DNA of 35,165 nucleotides, taken from positions 1 through 35,165 of the IMG/VR virus record IMGVR_UViG_3300019867_000003, one strand, 5' to 3'. Within the stretch, counting starts at the first letter, position 1. Each line of letters starts with the position of its first letter. This DNA is from a virus. A model generated the notes under the pieces. The model searched no databases. It was not told where the DNA came from and worked only from the letters and a program-made list of their open reading frames with translations. Positions 6,692 to 14,976 of the stretch are shown here, in pieces. Made by a program: the position numbers and the translations under genes.

Positions 6692-9358
6692 ATGGCAGAA
6701 GAAATTATAAATATCGCAACCCTTACAATCGATAAGACCGAGGCGAACAAGTCAATAACTGATACAAAAGCGGCTATTTTCGAATTGCAAAAAGCTAATT
6801 CAGAACTACGAAAAGATATAAACAAAAACGGCGACGCTACGGGCGAACAGACTAGGCAGTTTGTCGAGAATGAACAGGCGCTTAAGAAGCTTAACGCTCA
6901 GTATAAAACTCAGTCCGCCGCGATTAACGACTTAACGCTGGCAGAGCTCAAAGAAAATAAAGCGCTCACCGATTCAGTTAAGAGTCGAGACCAGGCAATC
7001 GCTCAAACAAAAGAGTTAAAGGTTATACGCGGGCAACTCAACGCCGAGACCGAAGAGGGCGCGCAGGCGTTAAAGCTATTAAACGATAAGATTGACCAAA
7101 ACGACGCCTTTTTAAAAAGAACGGCGAGCACCCAAGAGAAAGCCTCTACAATCACAGGCAACTACAGACAGGCTCTTTTTGGCGTAGATGCTGCGCTCTC
7201 TCAGTTCGGGATTAATGGGGAGCAAGCGCGAACCATTGTAGGCGGGTTCGGTAAAGGTGTAACGGACGCAGCTAAAGGCATTACGGATTACACCGCGAAG
7301 CTTGCCGACGGGACACGGGCGCAACTCGGTTTTAAGACCTCTTCCCAATTAGCCGCGGAGTCTCAGGTCGTACAGACTGCGACTACAGAAGCCCAAGCGG
7401 CTGCAACCGTAGAGCTTGCAGCAGGGCAAGAGGTCGCAACTGTGGCAACCGACGCGAGCACCGTATCAATGTGGGGCTTCGCTACAGCGTTAGCCGCTAC
7501 GGGTATCGGGGCTATAGTTATTTTACTTGTAGCGCTTATTAGTTATGTTAGCAAGCTGGATCCCGTAATGGATGCACTCGAGCAAGTAACGGCGGGAGTT
7601 GCTGCGGCGTTCAGCTCGTTGGGTAAAGCTATTTACAGTTTAGACTTTAGCAACCTTATAGGCGGGATGGAAGACGCGTACGACGCCGCCTCGAAACTTA
7701 AAGAAGCTCAGCAGGAACTTGCAGACCTGCAACGGTCCCAAGAGGTCGCCAACGCCAAAGCCTCTCAACAATATGACGAACTGATTTTAAAATCTAAAAA
7801 TAGAACGCTCACCGAGCAACAGCGTATCGCGTTTTTAAATAAAGCCCAAAAGATTGAAGAGGCTAATTTTAAACAGCGTTCAGAGTTAGCCGACGCAGAG
7901 CTCAACAACGCGATAGAAGCGGCAAGGATAAAAGGCGAACTTTCCGAAAAGGAAATCGCCAATTTAAGAGCTAATACTTTGGCATATGGTAACTATCTAC
8001 TTAATGCCGGAAAGATTACAGAGGACCAATTAGAAGCGATCAAAAAAGCCGAGCTAGGAAAGATCGACATACAAGCCGAGTCGACAAAAAGACTAGAGAA
8101 ATCCCAAAACGCAGAGGACAAACTCGCGGACGACGCAGCAGCCAAAGCAAAAGACCGCGCAGACAAGGCGAAAGCTGCCACCGATAAAGCTCTGCAAGCA
8201 ACTATCAAAGCTCGAGAGACTGAGATAGCTATCCAGCGCGCCAAAAATGCACAATTAAAACAATCAGACGAGGAGCGTCTAGCCTTTATAAACCATATTT
8301 CAAAAGAAGAGCTTCGCCTTATCGAGTTTAAAACCTCAAAAGGCCTGCTAACTGAGAAAGAGGCGCAACTCGCGAGCCTAAATATAGCAAAAACACAATC
8401 GACTCAAACGCTAGATTTAGCCGAGCAGACTATAAACTCGGAAATCGAGGCGCAAAAGAAGAAATTCGACGACAATAAAAAGCTTAGTGAGCAGCAAATG
8501 ATCGACGAGGTTTCAAACGCTGCTTTTCTTTTAAGCGTTCAAGAGAAACGCATATCAGAAAGCACACTTCTAGAGTCCGAAAAGGCCGCCGCTCTTATTG
8601 AAGTGCGCAAAGGGTACAACGAGAGCATCGATATCATTGATAAGAATTACGAGGAGTCGAGAAAAGCACAGGCAGAAATCGACGCCCGAGAGGCGCAAAC
8701 GCTTTTAGACGTTGCGGCGGAATTGCGAATACTAAAATTAGAAGACTCAGGACTTAAAGAGTCCGAGATCCAGCAAATAATTTTAGACTTACAACTGCAG
8801 CAGAAAAAAGATGCTCTCGATTTAGAGTTTGCCGAGGAAAAGAAAACCGCCGAAGAGGTACGCGCCTTAAAAGAGTTAGAAGACAAAAAGTATTCAGTCG
8901 CTACAAAGAAGCTAAACGACCAAGTCGCAGCGGCTAAACGCGCTACTAACCTTGGAATGGTTAAAGACTCTTTAGCCGCAGCGTCCGCGATCTTTGGCGA
9001 AAATAAAGCCGTTGCGGTTGCTACGGCTTTAGTCAACACTTACGAGGGGATCAGTGCGGGGGTTAAACTCGGCTATCCTGCGGCCATTCCTGCAGTAGCA
9101 GCCGCAGCGGCGACAGGGTTCGCAGCCGTTAAGAACATACTTAAGACAGACAAAAACGGTGGCGGTGGCGGAGGCAGCTCTTCGGGTAGCACCTCAACGC
9201 CTGCCGCAGTATTCGAGAATCCCGCGAGAACTCAAACGGTTGCAACGGTTAACGCCGCACCGACTCAGGACGTACCTATCACTAACGTACCCGTTTTAGT
9301 GGTGGCCGACTATGAAGAGGTGAAAGGGCAGCAGCAAATAAAAATAGACTCTAATTAA
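6692..9358 (+). CDS. Tape measure protein, 888 aa
   Basis: This protein sets tail length and lines the tail lumen. Long helical, Ala/Lys/Glu/Gln-rich stretches run over residues 15-150 and 330-760 and would form extended coiled coils. A membrane-like segment at about 262-286 (ALAATGIGAIVILLVALISY) fits the membrane-inserting region common in tape measures. A glycine-rich linker near 825-835 precedes a short C-terminal domain. The start at 6692 follows the previous stop by four bases. By the usual proportionality the length predicts a tail of roughly 130 nm, which is an inference. Confidence 0.85.
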   Translation: MAEEIINIATLTIDKTEANKSITDTKAAIFELQKANSELRKDINKNGDATGEQTRQFVENEQALKKLNAQYKTQSAAINDLTLAELKENKALTDSVKSRDQAIAQTKELKVIRGQLNAETEEGAQALKLLNDKIDQNDAFLKRTASTQEKASTITGNYRQALFGVDAALSQFGINGEQARTIVGGFGKGVTDAAKGITDYTAKLADGTRAQLGFKTSSQLAAESQVVQTATTEAQAAATVELAAGQEVATVATDASTVSMWGFATALAATGIGAIVILLVALISYVSKLDPVMDALEQVTAGVAAAFSSLGKAIYSLDFSNLIGGMEDAYDAASKLKEAQQELADLQRSQEVANAKASQQYDELILKSKNRTLTEQQRIAFLNKAQKIEEANFKQRSELADAELNNAIEAARIKGELSEKEIANLRANTLAYGNYLLNAGKITEDQLEAIKKAELGKIDIQAESTKRLEKSQNAEDKLADDAAAKAKDRADKAKAATDKALQATIKARETEIAIQRAKNAQLKQSDEERLAFINHISKEELRLIEFKTSKGLLTEKEAQLASLNIAKTQSTQTLDLAEQTINSEIEAQKKKFDDNKKLSEQQMIDEVSNAAFLLSVQEKRISESTLLESEKAAALIEVRKGYNESIDIIDKNYEESRKAQAEIDAREAQTLLDVAAELRILKLEDSGLKESEIQQIILDLQLQQKKDALDLEFAEEKKTAEEVRALKELEDKKYSVATKKLNDQVAAAKRATNLGMVKDSLAAASAIFGENKAVAVATALVNTYEGISAGVKLGYPAAIPAVAAAAATGFAAVKNILKTDKNGGGGGGSSSGSTSTPAAVFENPARTQTVATVNAAPTQDVPITNVPVLVVADYEEVKGQQQIKIDSN

Positions 9359-9378
9359 CAGCATATTAAATTTTTAAT

Positions 9379-9386
9379 TATATTTG
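9379..9386 (+). promoter_or_regulatory. Possible -7 element TATATTTG
   Basis: A perfect TAnnTTTG box, 21 bases behind the tape measure stop. No TTGCAC or TTTG is found at the expected upstream distance, so this is weaker than the other promoters. A transcript from here would reach the terminator at 9458-9484 after about 90 bases. Confidence 0.35.
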
Positions 9387-9457
9387 TATTCGAATTAGTA
9401 GGAACTAATAGATTATTTGATTTGGGGAAATTATTAACTTTTTAGTGAAAGGAGGGG

Positions 9458-9484
9458 ACTCGGGCGAAAGCTCGAGTTTTTTTT
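9458..9484 (+). terminator. Intrinsic terminator, GAAA-loop hairpin
   Basis: ACTCGGGC (9458-9465), loop GAAA, GCTCGAGT (9470-9477): eight pairs including one G-T wobble, followed by eight T's (9477-9484). It ends the tape measure operon. Confidence 0.9.
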
Positions 9485-9495
9485 ATGCTTATTTG

Positions 9496-9525
9496 TTGCA
9501 CGTATAAAAATAATAGTTATATTTG
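9496..9525 (+). promoter_or_regulatory. Promoter, TTGCAC-N16-TATATTTG
   Basis: TTGCAC at 9496-9501 and TATATTTG at 9518-9525 are 16 bases apart, exactly as in the promoters at 19951, 31010 and 33877. It faces the capsid operon. Transcription would start near 9532. Confidence 0.75.
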
Positions 9526-9543
9526 TCTCAACTTATTTCTAGT

Positions 9544-9576
9544 ATGACGATGTACTATTCAGCCATTTATCTCTAA
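9544..9576 (+). CDS. Possible ten-residue leader peptide
   Basis: An ATG lies about 12 bases after the expected transcription start of the promoter at 9496-9525. The frame encodes MTMYYSAIYL and stops at 9574-9576, ten bases before the terminator hairpin at 9586. Promoter, short frame with clustered tyrosines, hairpin and then structural genes is the order seen in classical attenuators. Ten codons can arise by chance, so this is only a candidate. Confidence 0.25.
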   Translation: MTMYYSAIYL

Positions 9577-9585
9577 GACCAGCCT

Positions 9586-9622
9586 AAAAGCCTTATCTGC
9601 TCAACGCGGATAGGGCTTTTTT
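9586..9622 (+). terminator. Intrinsic terminator or attenuator ahead of the capsid operon
   Basis: AAAAGCCTTATC (9586-9597) pairs with GATAGGGCTTTT (9609-9620) with one G-T wobble, the inner bases GC/GC extend the stem, and six T's follow. It lies after the promoter at 9496-9525 and only 19 bases before the next start codon. Confidence 0.85.
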
Positions 9623-9641
9623 GCTTTAGACAAATTTTAAA

Positions 9642-9884
9642 ATGATAGATTTTTTACAGGCTCTTAAACAGAACATAATAGGTAAGGTAGGCGAAGAGGA
9701 GAAAAGGCGCGCGAGTATTTGCGCGAAGTGCCCGACTAAAAAGTTAAGCTCTTACACTGAAATCCTTAACGCCGTAATGGTGGACGTAGACGGCTACGTG
9801 TGTACAGGACATTGTACGTGCCCACTAGCTACAAAGATATTTGCAAAAGAACCCGAAAATATTTGCCCTAAATGGACACAGTAG
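9642..9884 (+). CDS. Small Cys-rich (zinc-ribbon-like) protein, 80 aa
   Basis: Cysteines are arranged as CAKC (27-30), then CTGHCTC (about 54-60) and a final Cys near 75, with a His inside the second group. This could bind one zinc ion. The N-terminus (MIDFLQALKQNIIGKV) is amphipathic. It is the first gene after a promoter-terminator leader and overlaps the protease gene by 13 bases. Small Cys-rich proteins of this kind are common next to head genes of Bacteroidota phages, but the function is not known to me. Confidence 0.7.
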   Translation: MIDFLQALKQNIIGKVGEEEKRRASICAKCPTKKLSSYTEILNAVMVDVDGYVCTGHCTCPLATKIFAKEPENICPKWTQ

Positions 9885-10384
9885 AATTTAACGTATATGA
9901 GGATTTTGAGCAAGCACTAGCGGACAGATTCGCGGCGTTTATAGCAGGACTGAAAAGCCCTTGCACCGTTCTTATTGATATTGAAAGCTGCGGAGGTTTC
10001 CCCCCTGTTCTCGGACAAATGGAGACTCTTATAAAAGTTAAAAAGCAGGAGGGCTATATTTTCATAACTAATGTAGAGGAGTTTGCATATTCCTGCGGAT
10101 TGTTTTTATTTCTTTTAGGAGATATTAAGATGTGCGCAGACGATGCGCGATTCATGTACCACTCTTCGGGGTTTGATTTAGAAAACGAAAGACTTACGTC
10201 TACTGATTTACGTCAAATGTTAGATATTTTAGAGGCGGACGATGAGCTTACAAATAGAATTATATCAGAAAATACAACCCTACAACCGGGTATGCTAGAA
10301 ATATTAAAAAAGAATGACAACTTTTTAAGCAAAGAAGACCTTATTTACTTAGGTTTTATGGAAAGAGAGTACGAACTAATTTAA
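9872..10384 (+). CDS. ClpP-like prohead maturation protease, 170 aa
   Basis: Serine protease of the ClpP/crotonase fold that removes the scaffold and trims the capsid protein during head maturation. The nucleophile is probably Ser74 in FAYSCGLFLFLLGD, matching the GxxxSxG-x-L-xxxGd pattern of ClpP, and His97 in RFMYHSSGF is the likely base. VLIDIESCGG (33-42) corresponds to the first ClpP strand/turn with its oxyanion glycines. The third residue should lie in the 120-150 region and was not assigned. It stands directly before scaffold and capsid genes, as expected. Confidence 0.8.
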   Translation: MDTVEFNVYEDFEQALADRFAAFIAGLKSPCTVLIDIESCGGFPPVLGQMETLIKVKKQEGYIFITNVEEFAYSCGLFLFLLGDIKMCADDARFMYHSSGFDLENERLTSTDLRQMLDILEADDELTNRIISENTTLQPGMLEILKKNDNFLSKEDLIYLGFMEREYELI

Positions 10385-10390
10385 ATCAAC

Positions 10391-10960
10391 ATGAAAAAAA
10401 CAATTAGATCCGGAGGCTTTTTTGCTAAAGCCGAGGGAGCGCCAAGCTGGAAAGACCGCTTAGCAAAAATGACAGGTAAAGCAAAGCCGAAAGCAACCGC
10501 AAAATTAGAGATTGACGACGCCAACGGCGAAACGTTACTTTTCCCTGAGATTAGCGATGTTTCGGAAATCGCCGAGGGCGTAGCCGTAACAGCTACCGAC
10601 GGCGAACACGTTTTTATCTCTGACAATACCACCTACACGGTGACAGTTGCGGCGGGTGTAATTACGGCAGTTGTTGAGACGCCTATCGAAGCGGCGCCAG
10701 CAGCCGAAGCGATGAGCGCGGAGACTGTGGAATTTGTGGAGGCAGTAGCCGAAGCGATGGAAGCCGCAGAGACTTTCCAAGCTACAGCGACAGCAAGGTT
10801 TTTAAAGATGGAGACTGATCTAGCTACGGCTTTGGGGGTTATCGATACTTTAAAAGCTACAATGTCACACGCCAAGCCGAAAGAGGGCGAGGGCGACGAG
10901 CCTACAGCCTTTAAAATCGGAGGTAAAAAAATCGATCTATCAAAAATTAACTTAAAATAA
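10391..10960 (+). CDS. Scaffolding protein, 189 aa
   Basis: The protein is Ala/Glu/Lys-rich. A basic N-terminus (residues 1-38, with SWKDRLAKMTGKAKPKATAK) is followed by a small beta-rich section and a long acidic-alanine helix (about 100-155, ETVEFVEAVAEAMEAAE). A basic C-terminal end (IGGKKIDLSKINLK) fits a capsid-binding tail. The order protease, scaffold and major capsid protein is the classic head-module order. No signature motif exists for scaffolds, so the call rests on composition and position. Confidence 0.7.
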   Translation: MKKTIRSGGFFAKAEGAPSWKDRLAKMTGKAKPKATAKLEIDDANGETLLFPEISDVSEIAEGVAVTATDGEHVFISDNTTYTVTVAAGVITAVVETPIEAAPAAEAMSAETVEFVEAVAEAMEAAETFQATATARFLKMETDLATALGVIDTLKATMSHAKPKEGEGDEPTAFKIGGKKIDLSKINLK

Positions 10961-10970
10961 TCTTTAGCCA

Positions 10971-11996
10971 ATGATTACAGCTAATAACATGATTCCCGTA
11001 GCTTTTCAGTTTGGGGAGTCAGATTTCGAAATCGCCTTATTGGAGGCATTGGCGAGAGCTACAAGCAAGTACAACACTTCTGTAACTCTAGAGCCTAACA
11101 CTTATTCACTTGCGCCGATTGTAATAAGCGACGCGACTCTAGTAGCTGGCTGTAGCATTACAGACGCCTGCGCGGTTCCTAGCGTATTGAAAAATACAAG
11201 GATCCAAATGAATGAGGCTTGTAAAATTTGTTTAACTGACCTTTCCGACGGAGAGTTCGAGGTATACGGGATTGATCCTGTTTTCCCTGAGCCGTCTACT
11301 GAATTGGAAAACCAAAAGTCGAGACAACAAGCGTTACAATTGACATTCTCGGGATTGAAAACGTATTGGTTGGGGAATGTTGGGTATGTAGCGGGTGACT
11401 TATTAGTCCCTGCAAAATTAGCCGCATATAAAAAAGATAACGGGCAATGGAATAAAATCCTTGCAGCGAATCCGCCTCATTACGTTATCCCGCAAAACTC
11501 AGCGTTAACGCTTGCTTTGCAAATGACAATGACGTACGACCAGGCTTTGGCCATATTGGACGGAGTAATTGCTAAACAGTCTCTATCTATGCAGATGGTG
11601 ACCAACTCTGCCAAGACTGCTTGGACTACAGTTGAGATCTTCGATATCATTCAAGCGCAAAGACAAAAGAACGAACTTGCGGGGATCCGTTTCGTAGCAA
11701 TCGAAAACGAGTTTGGCAATTTCGATTCGTTCGTTTATCGCGATATCCAATGGATCAAATACGAGCACTTTAGTGCAGCTATCAAAGATTTTGCAACAGG
11801 CGTTGCAGACACTTTGCTTTTGCCTCACCGTATTATCTTAACAATCGGGCTGCCTATGCTATCTTTCCCGAAACCTGTAGACTCGAGCTTTAGATCTCAA
11901 TTTTACGAAGTTTCGAAAAGTTGGGAAGCGGGTACGATGTTAACCATTATGCACCCCGAAGCCGTGGCAGGAGACTACTACGTCGTAGCTTATTAA
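10971..11996 (+). CDS. Major capsid protein, 341 aa
   Basis: A soluble 341-residue protein in the position after protease and scaffold and of the right length for an HK97-fold shell protein. It has an alpha-rich N-terminal section (residues about 15-35), a long helix-rich middle (IVTNSAKTAWTTVEIFDIIQAQRQ type pattern near 205-230) and a strand-rich C-terminal part ending in DYYVVAY. I cannot see a definitive family signature. The start at 10971 follows the scaffold stop by ten bases. Confidence 0.75.
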   Translation: MITANNMIPVAFQFGESDFEIALLEALARATSKYNTSVTLEPNTYSLAPIVISDATLVAGCSITDACAVPSVLKNTRIQMNEACKICLTDLSDGEFEVYGIDPVFPEPSTELENQKSRQQALQLTFSGLKTYWLGNVGYVAGDLLVPAKLAAYKKDNGQWNKILAANPPHYVIPQNSALTLALQMTMTYDQALAILDGVIAKQSLSMQMVTNSAKTAWTTVEIFDIIQAQRQKNELAGIRFVAIENEFGNFDSFVYRDIQWIKYEHFSAAIKDFATGVADTLLLPHRIILTIGLPMLSFPKPVDSSFRSQFYEVSKSWEAGTMLTIMHPEAVAGDYYVVAY

Positions 11997-12022
11997 TTTT
12001 AACCCTTAATACATAAAATACT

Positions 12023-12637
12023 ATGGCATTTTGCGGAACACAAAAAGACGTCGACAAGGCGTGCGACTCAACACCTTTAAACCTTAAAGCCTCGCTTATA
12101 GCGGTGAGGCTTGAGGCTCTAAGTGTAACGCGAGATATCGCTAACCCTTATTTAATTACAGCCGTTGAGGTTATAGATCCCGCTACAGCGGCCTACCCTT
12201 TGCCTGCATCGGCCTACTACCCTGTACATTTAGAATGGCTCTATAACTCAGTATTGCAAAACTACGAGGTTACAGAGGGGACAAGCGTCTCAGACTCATA
12301 CATTCAAACCGTAGGGCCTGTAGTCGTTTCTGACTCAGAAACAGCGGCAGGAAAAGCAAACGTTAAAGCGTTAAACTCTAACCTCTGGGCTTTAGTTGGC
12401 CCGGTAAAAGGTGCGGTTGCTGACTCTTCGGCTTTCCACATTTACGGGGTAACTAACGGTTTGAAGTTTTTACCTATTCCTACGACTGTAGAGTTTGGGA
12501 ACAGAGTTGCGGGGAACTTTACAAGTATTGCAGGGGGTGAGGAGGCAACGCCTAACGGTGTGAACTGGCTGGACACTGATTACGCTACCACGTTAGCGCA
12601 ATTTAATAACCGCTTAGAGGTTGTTGTAATTCCGTAA
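12023..12637 (+). CDS. Probable tail tube (or head decoration) protein, 204 aa
   Basis: A beta-rich acidic protein with no membrane segment. The C-terminal half has strands of the type FHIYGVTNGLKFLPI and a GGEEATPNGVNWLDTD turn followed by a final strand, a layout that resembles major tail tube proteins. Its place just after the major capsid gene, where highly expressed structural genes sit, also fits. A head decoration protein is the main alternative. It contains two Cys near the N-terminus (Cys4, Cys14). Confidence 0.45.
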   Translation: MAFCGTQKDVDKACDSTPLNLKASLIAVRLEALSVTRDIANPYLITAVEVIDPATAAYPLPASAYYPVHLEWLYNSVLQNYEVTEGTSVSDSYIQTVGPVVVSDSETAAGKANVKALNSNLWALVGPVKGAVADSSAFHIYGVTNGLKFLPIPTTVEFGNRVAGNFTSIAGGEEATPNGVNWLDTDYATTLAQFNNRLEVVVIP

Positions 12638-12640
12638 GGT

Positions 12641-13156
12641 ATGACAACCGAAGAGTTTAACGCCTTATCTTTAGAAGCGAGGCAGTACATTGAACAAAAA
12701 CAAGGGTGTGCGTCTTGCGGTAAGTCGCAGGACGTAGATACCCTTTATAAAAACTATTTACTCATGTCAAAAAAAGCACTTTTTACTTTAAGAATGGGCG
12801 CAGTAAGTTATAAGACCGAAGCTGGAAAAGGCGGGGTTCTATACCCGATACACCCGAGCGATACCGACGAGGTGATCGCCGAAAAATTGGCAACAGCCTT
12901 AGAGGTTTACGCCGTAGCACCTGATAAGTTTGACGATATCCAAGAGGATAAGATCAAAAAAATATTAAATTCAGCGCCAAAAGTGGTAGAGCTTAAAGGT
13001 GCAGCGAAAACCGCCGCCGATAAAAAAGCCGCTAAGGATGCCGAAGCGAAAGCCGCTAAGGATGCCGAAGCGAAAGCCGAAGCGGACGCAAAAGCCGAAG
13101 CGGACGCAAAAGCCGAAGCGGACGCAAAAGCCGAAGCAGGCGACAATTTAGACTAA
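12641..13156 (+). CDS. Structural-block protein with CxxC and Ala-Glu-Lys repeats, 171 aa
   Basis: The N-terminal region (1-110) carries a CASC pair near 23-26. The C-terminal 50 residues are made of short repeats. The DNA shows a 24-base unit repeated twice (13028-13075) and then an 18-base unit repeated three times (13076-13129), encoding AKDAEAKA and AEADAK. This tail would be an extended, charged helix. It follows the tail-tube-like gene by three bases and ends before a terminator at 13180-13209. I do not recognise the family. Confidence 0.65.
   Translation: MTTEEFNALSLEARQYIEQKQGCASCGKSQDVDTLYKNYLLMSKKALFTLRMGAVSYKTEAGKGGVLYPIHPSDTDEVIAEKLATALEVYAVAPDKFDDIQEDKIKKILNSAPKVVELKGAAKTAADKKAAKDAEAKAAKDAEAKAEADAKAEADAKAEADAKAEAGDNLD
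13028..13129 (+). repeat. In-frame tandem repeats in the 171-aa gene
   Basis: Two perfect copies of a 24-base unit (13028-13051, 13052-13075) are followed by three perfect copies of an 18-base unit (13076-13129) that shares its GCCGAAGC core. Identity at the DNA level suggests recent slippage. Confidence 0.9.
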
Positions 13157-13179
13157 CGAATTTATCTCTTTGAAAACTG

Positions 13180-13209
13180 AAAAGCCTATCTCACACATAG
13201 GCTTTTTTT
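13180..13209 (+). terminator. Intrinsic terminator inside the late operon
   Basis: AAAAGCCTAT (13180-13189), a seven-base loop, ATAGGCTTTT (13197-13206) and a run of seven T's. It lies between the repeat protein and the portal gene, 12 bases before the portal ATG. No promoter box fits in those 12 bases, so the portal gene needs read-through. Confidence 0.88.
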
Positions 13210-13221
13210 AAACCTAATTGT

Positions 13222-14511
13222 ATGCAAATAGTAGAGATAAGCAAGCCCGTAAAAGAGCGAAAAGAGTTTGTAAAACTTATCGAGAAAGGCGACTACTTTC
13301 GCGAAATGGACCACGCTATTATGAATAGCCCTACGGCTTCTATGGCTGTATTGATGTTTAAAAAATACTGCGTTTTACCTAACATAAAACCCGCCTTAGT
13401 TACCACTTTCGATAAAGTTAAGCACGAAAAAATTCACTACGGATATTTCACTCTTTGGATTGAATATGACCTAGACTTGAACGTTAAGGCGGCGCACTTT
13501 AGATTATCAAAAAATTACAGAGTTAAATGTAAAGACGATCTAGGTAGAGCCTCACAATTTTCAAACGTAAACACCGAAGCGGTTTTTCCGGCGTTCAACT
13601 CTGATAAAAAAGTAGTTGCTGCACAAGTGGCAAAAGCGGGCGGATTCGAAAAATTTACGGGGCAGATATACCAATACAACACGACGACAGCCAACTACGA
13701 GTATTCAGTTTTCTATCCTGTTTTTAAGTGGATGGAGATTGAAGCCGACACGCCTACTTTCATTACGGCGAGCGCCGATAATGCCCTTTATGGTAATAAC
13801 ATTTTTGTTATGGCTAAGGACTCGGAGAGCTCAGCGGGTGAGGGCGCAACGGACGAAAACGGAAACCCGACAGGCCCTAAAATTGTATCGAATACCGATA
13901 AAGTTATCGGAGCCTTAAGAGCCGCAAAATCGGTTAAAAACTCGGGGACAAATCACGTTCTTACCGTTAACACCGAAAAGGATTTAAAAGAAGTTTTTAT
14001 AAAAGTACCGATAGGTAACGACGTAGAGCTGGACAAGTTCAACACCGTTGACGATAAGGCGGGTAAAAAGATTTGTACTGCAGCTTATTGCTTCCCTCAA
14101 ATATTATCTAACCCAAGCGAGGGGCTTTTTGGAAATAGCGGAGACGCTTATCAAACGGCGATTGATTTCTGGGCTAAAACTTGCGAGTTTGAAGCGGCTA
14201 AAATCGAAGCGGCTTTTTTAGAAATCGGCGTACCAATTCAAAACCTAGATCCTGCCGAAGCTGAGCAAGACATAGAGGAGGGGTCAGTAGACCAAGCGAC
14301 TTTAGACGCACAGGCGCAACTTCGCGGAAGCGTTGGAGGCGTACAGGCCTTACTTAGTATTCAAACGTCCTACTCTCAGGAGCTAACCACTTACGATAGT
14401 GCGATAGCTATGATAGAGTTGGTCTTTGGCTACAACAAAGACGAGGCGATCAGATTATTAGGTAAGCCGAAAGTAGAAGAAACGCCGCCAACCACTAACC
14501 CTAATACTTAA
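13222..14511 (+). CDS. Portal protein candidate, 429 aa
   Basis: The portal is the 12-subunit ring at the head vertex through which DNA passes. The protein has the right size. The C-terminal part contains CTAAYCFPQILSNP, then GNSGDAYQTAIDFW and a helix KTCEFEAAKIEAAFLEIG, which resembles the 'I-x-x-a-f-x-vPxxLl' plus 'a-x-x-x-f-x-x-T-x-x-P-x-x-x-x-i' pattern of portal proteins. A long helical tail follows. The next gene looks like a head-tail connector, which supports the call. Its place after the capsid gene, instead of after terL, is unusual. No search was possible, so this is a motif and context call. Confidence 0.6.
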   Translation: MQIVEISKPVKERKEFVKLIEKGDYFREMDHAIMNSPTASMAVLMFKKYCVLPNIKPALVTTFDKVKHEKIHYGYFTLWIEYDLDLNVKAAHFRLSKNYRVKCKDDLGRASQFSNVNTEAVFPAFNSDKKVVAAQVAKAGGFEKFTGQIYQYNTTTANYEYSVFYPVFKWMEIEADTPTFITASADNALYGNNIFVMAKDSESSAGEGATDENGNPTGPKIVSNTDKVIGALRAAKSVKNSGTNHVLTVNTEKDLKEVFIKVPIGNDVELDKFNTVDDKAGKKICTAAYCFPQILSNPSEGLFGNSGDAYQTAIDFWAKTCEFEAAKIEAAFLEIGVPIQNLDPAEAEQDIEEGSVDQATLDAQAQLRGSVGGVQALLSIQTSYSQELTTYDSAIAMIELVFGYNKDEAIRLLGKPKVEETPPTTNPNT

Positions 14512-14514
14512 GCT

Positions 14515-14973
14515 ATGGCAGTACCTATAAATACTATATTAGTTTCGGAAATCAAAAGATTTTACCCTGTAACGGCCTCGCTATCTCAGGTGAAAATCGA
14601 CGATTTTATGACGCACGTACAGAACATAATTTTTATGCAGATGTTTGGCCTTAGTATCTCTACGCGTATATTTTCGGGCGATATAGAAGACCAAGCGAAC
14701 GACGACTTTATTGGCTTTCGGGCTTTCGTCTCGATGTGTATAGCGGGTCAACTTTGCGAAGAGACTTACGTACACACCAACGCAGGGCTAAAAGCTATAA
14801 ATCAGCCTAATTGGTCAAGCCCTACAGCTATGACTAAAAATACGACGCTTATAAAGTTGAATAACGCTATAGAGGTGCAATTTATTGAAGCTAAAAAACT
14901 TTTACAACAGGCGAGCGAAAAGCCCGCCAATTCCTACGAGCCTTATTCGTCCTTTCAAATCGATAAAATATAA
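14515..14973 (+). CDS. Head-tail connector (HK97 gp6-like/DUF6712-type), 152 aa
   Basis: A helical protein with an N-terminal helix-rich layout (LVSEIKRFYPVTASLSQVKI) and a central aromatic/hydrophobic helix (DFIGFRAFVSMCIAGQLCEE). This resembles the small adaptor family that docks under the portal. The start follows the portal stop with TAAGCTATG, an initiation context seen several times in this genome. Position after the portal candidate and before a 178-residue structural protein supports a neck role. Confidence 0.5.
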   Translation: MAVPINTILVSEIKRFYPVTASLSQVKIDDFMTHVQNIIFMQMFGLSISTRIFSGDIEDQANDDFIGFRAFVSMCIAGQLCEETYVHTNAGLKAINQPNWSSPTAMTKNTTLIKLNNAIEVQFIEAKKLLQQASEKPANSYEPYSSFQIDKI

Positions 14974-14976
14974 GCT

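Larger units (their letters stand above)
9359..9641. other. 283-base gene-free stretch with two promoter-terminator units
   Basis: Between the tape measure gene and the Cys-rich gene lie, in order, a -7 element (9379-9386), an intrinsic terminator (9458-9484), a strong promoter (9496-9525), a ten-codon open frame (9544-9576) and a second terminator (9586-9622). Only 19 bases then separate the terminator from the next start codon, and no promoter fits there. Downstream transcription must therefore read through a terminator. Confidence 0.75.

Noticed and set aside
8647-9039. Long antisense frame inside the tape measure gene
   Set aside because: Low-complexity Ser/Ala/Phe composition is the usual mirror of a Lys/Glu-rich helical gene; no independent support.
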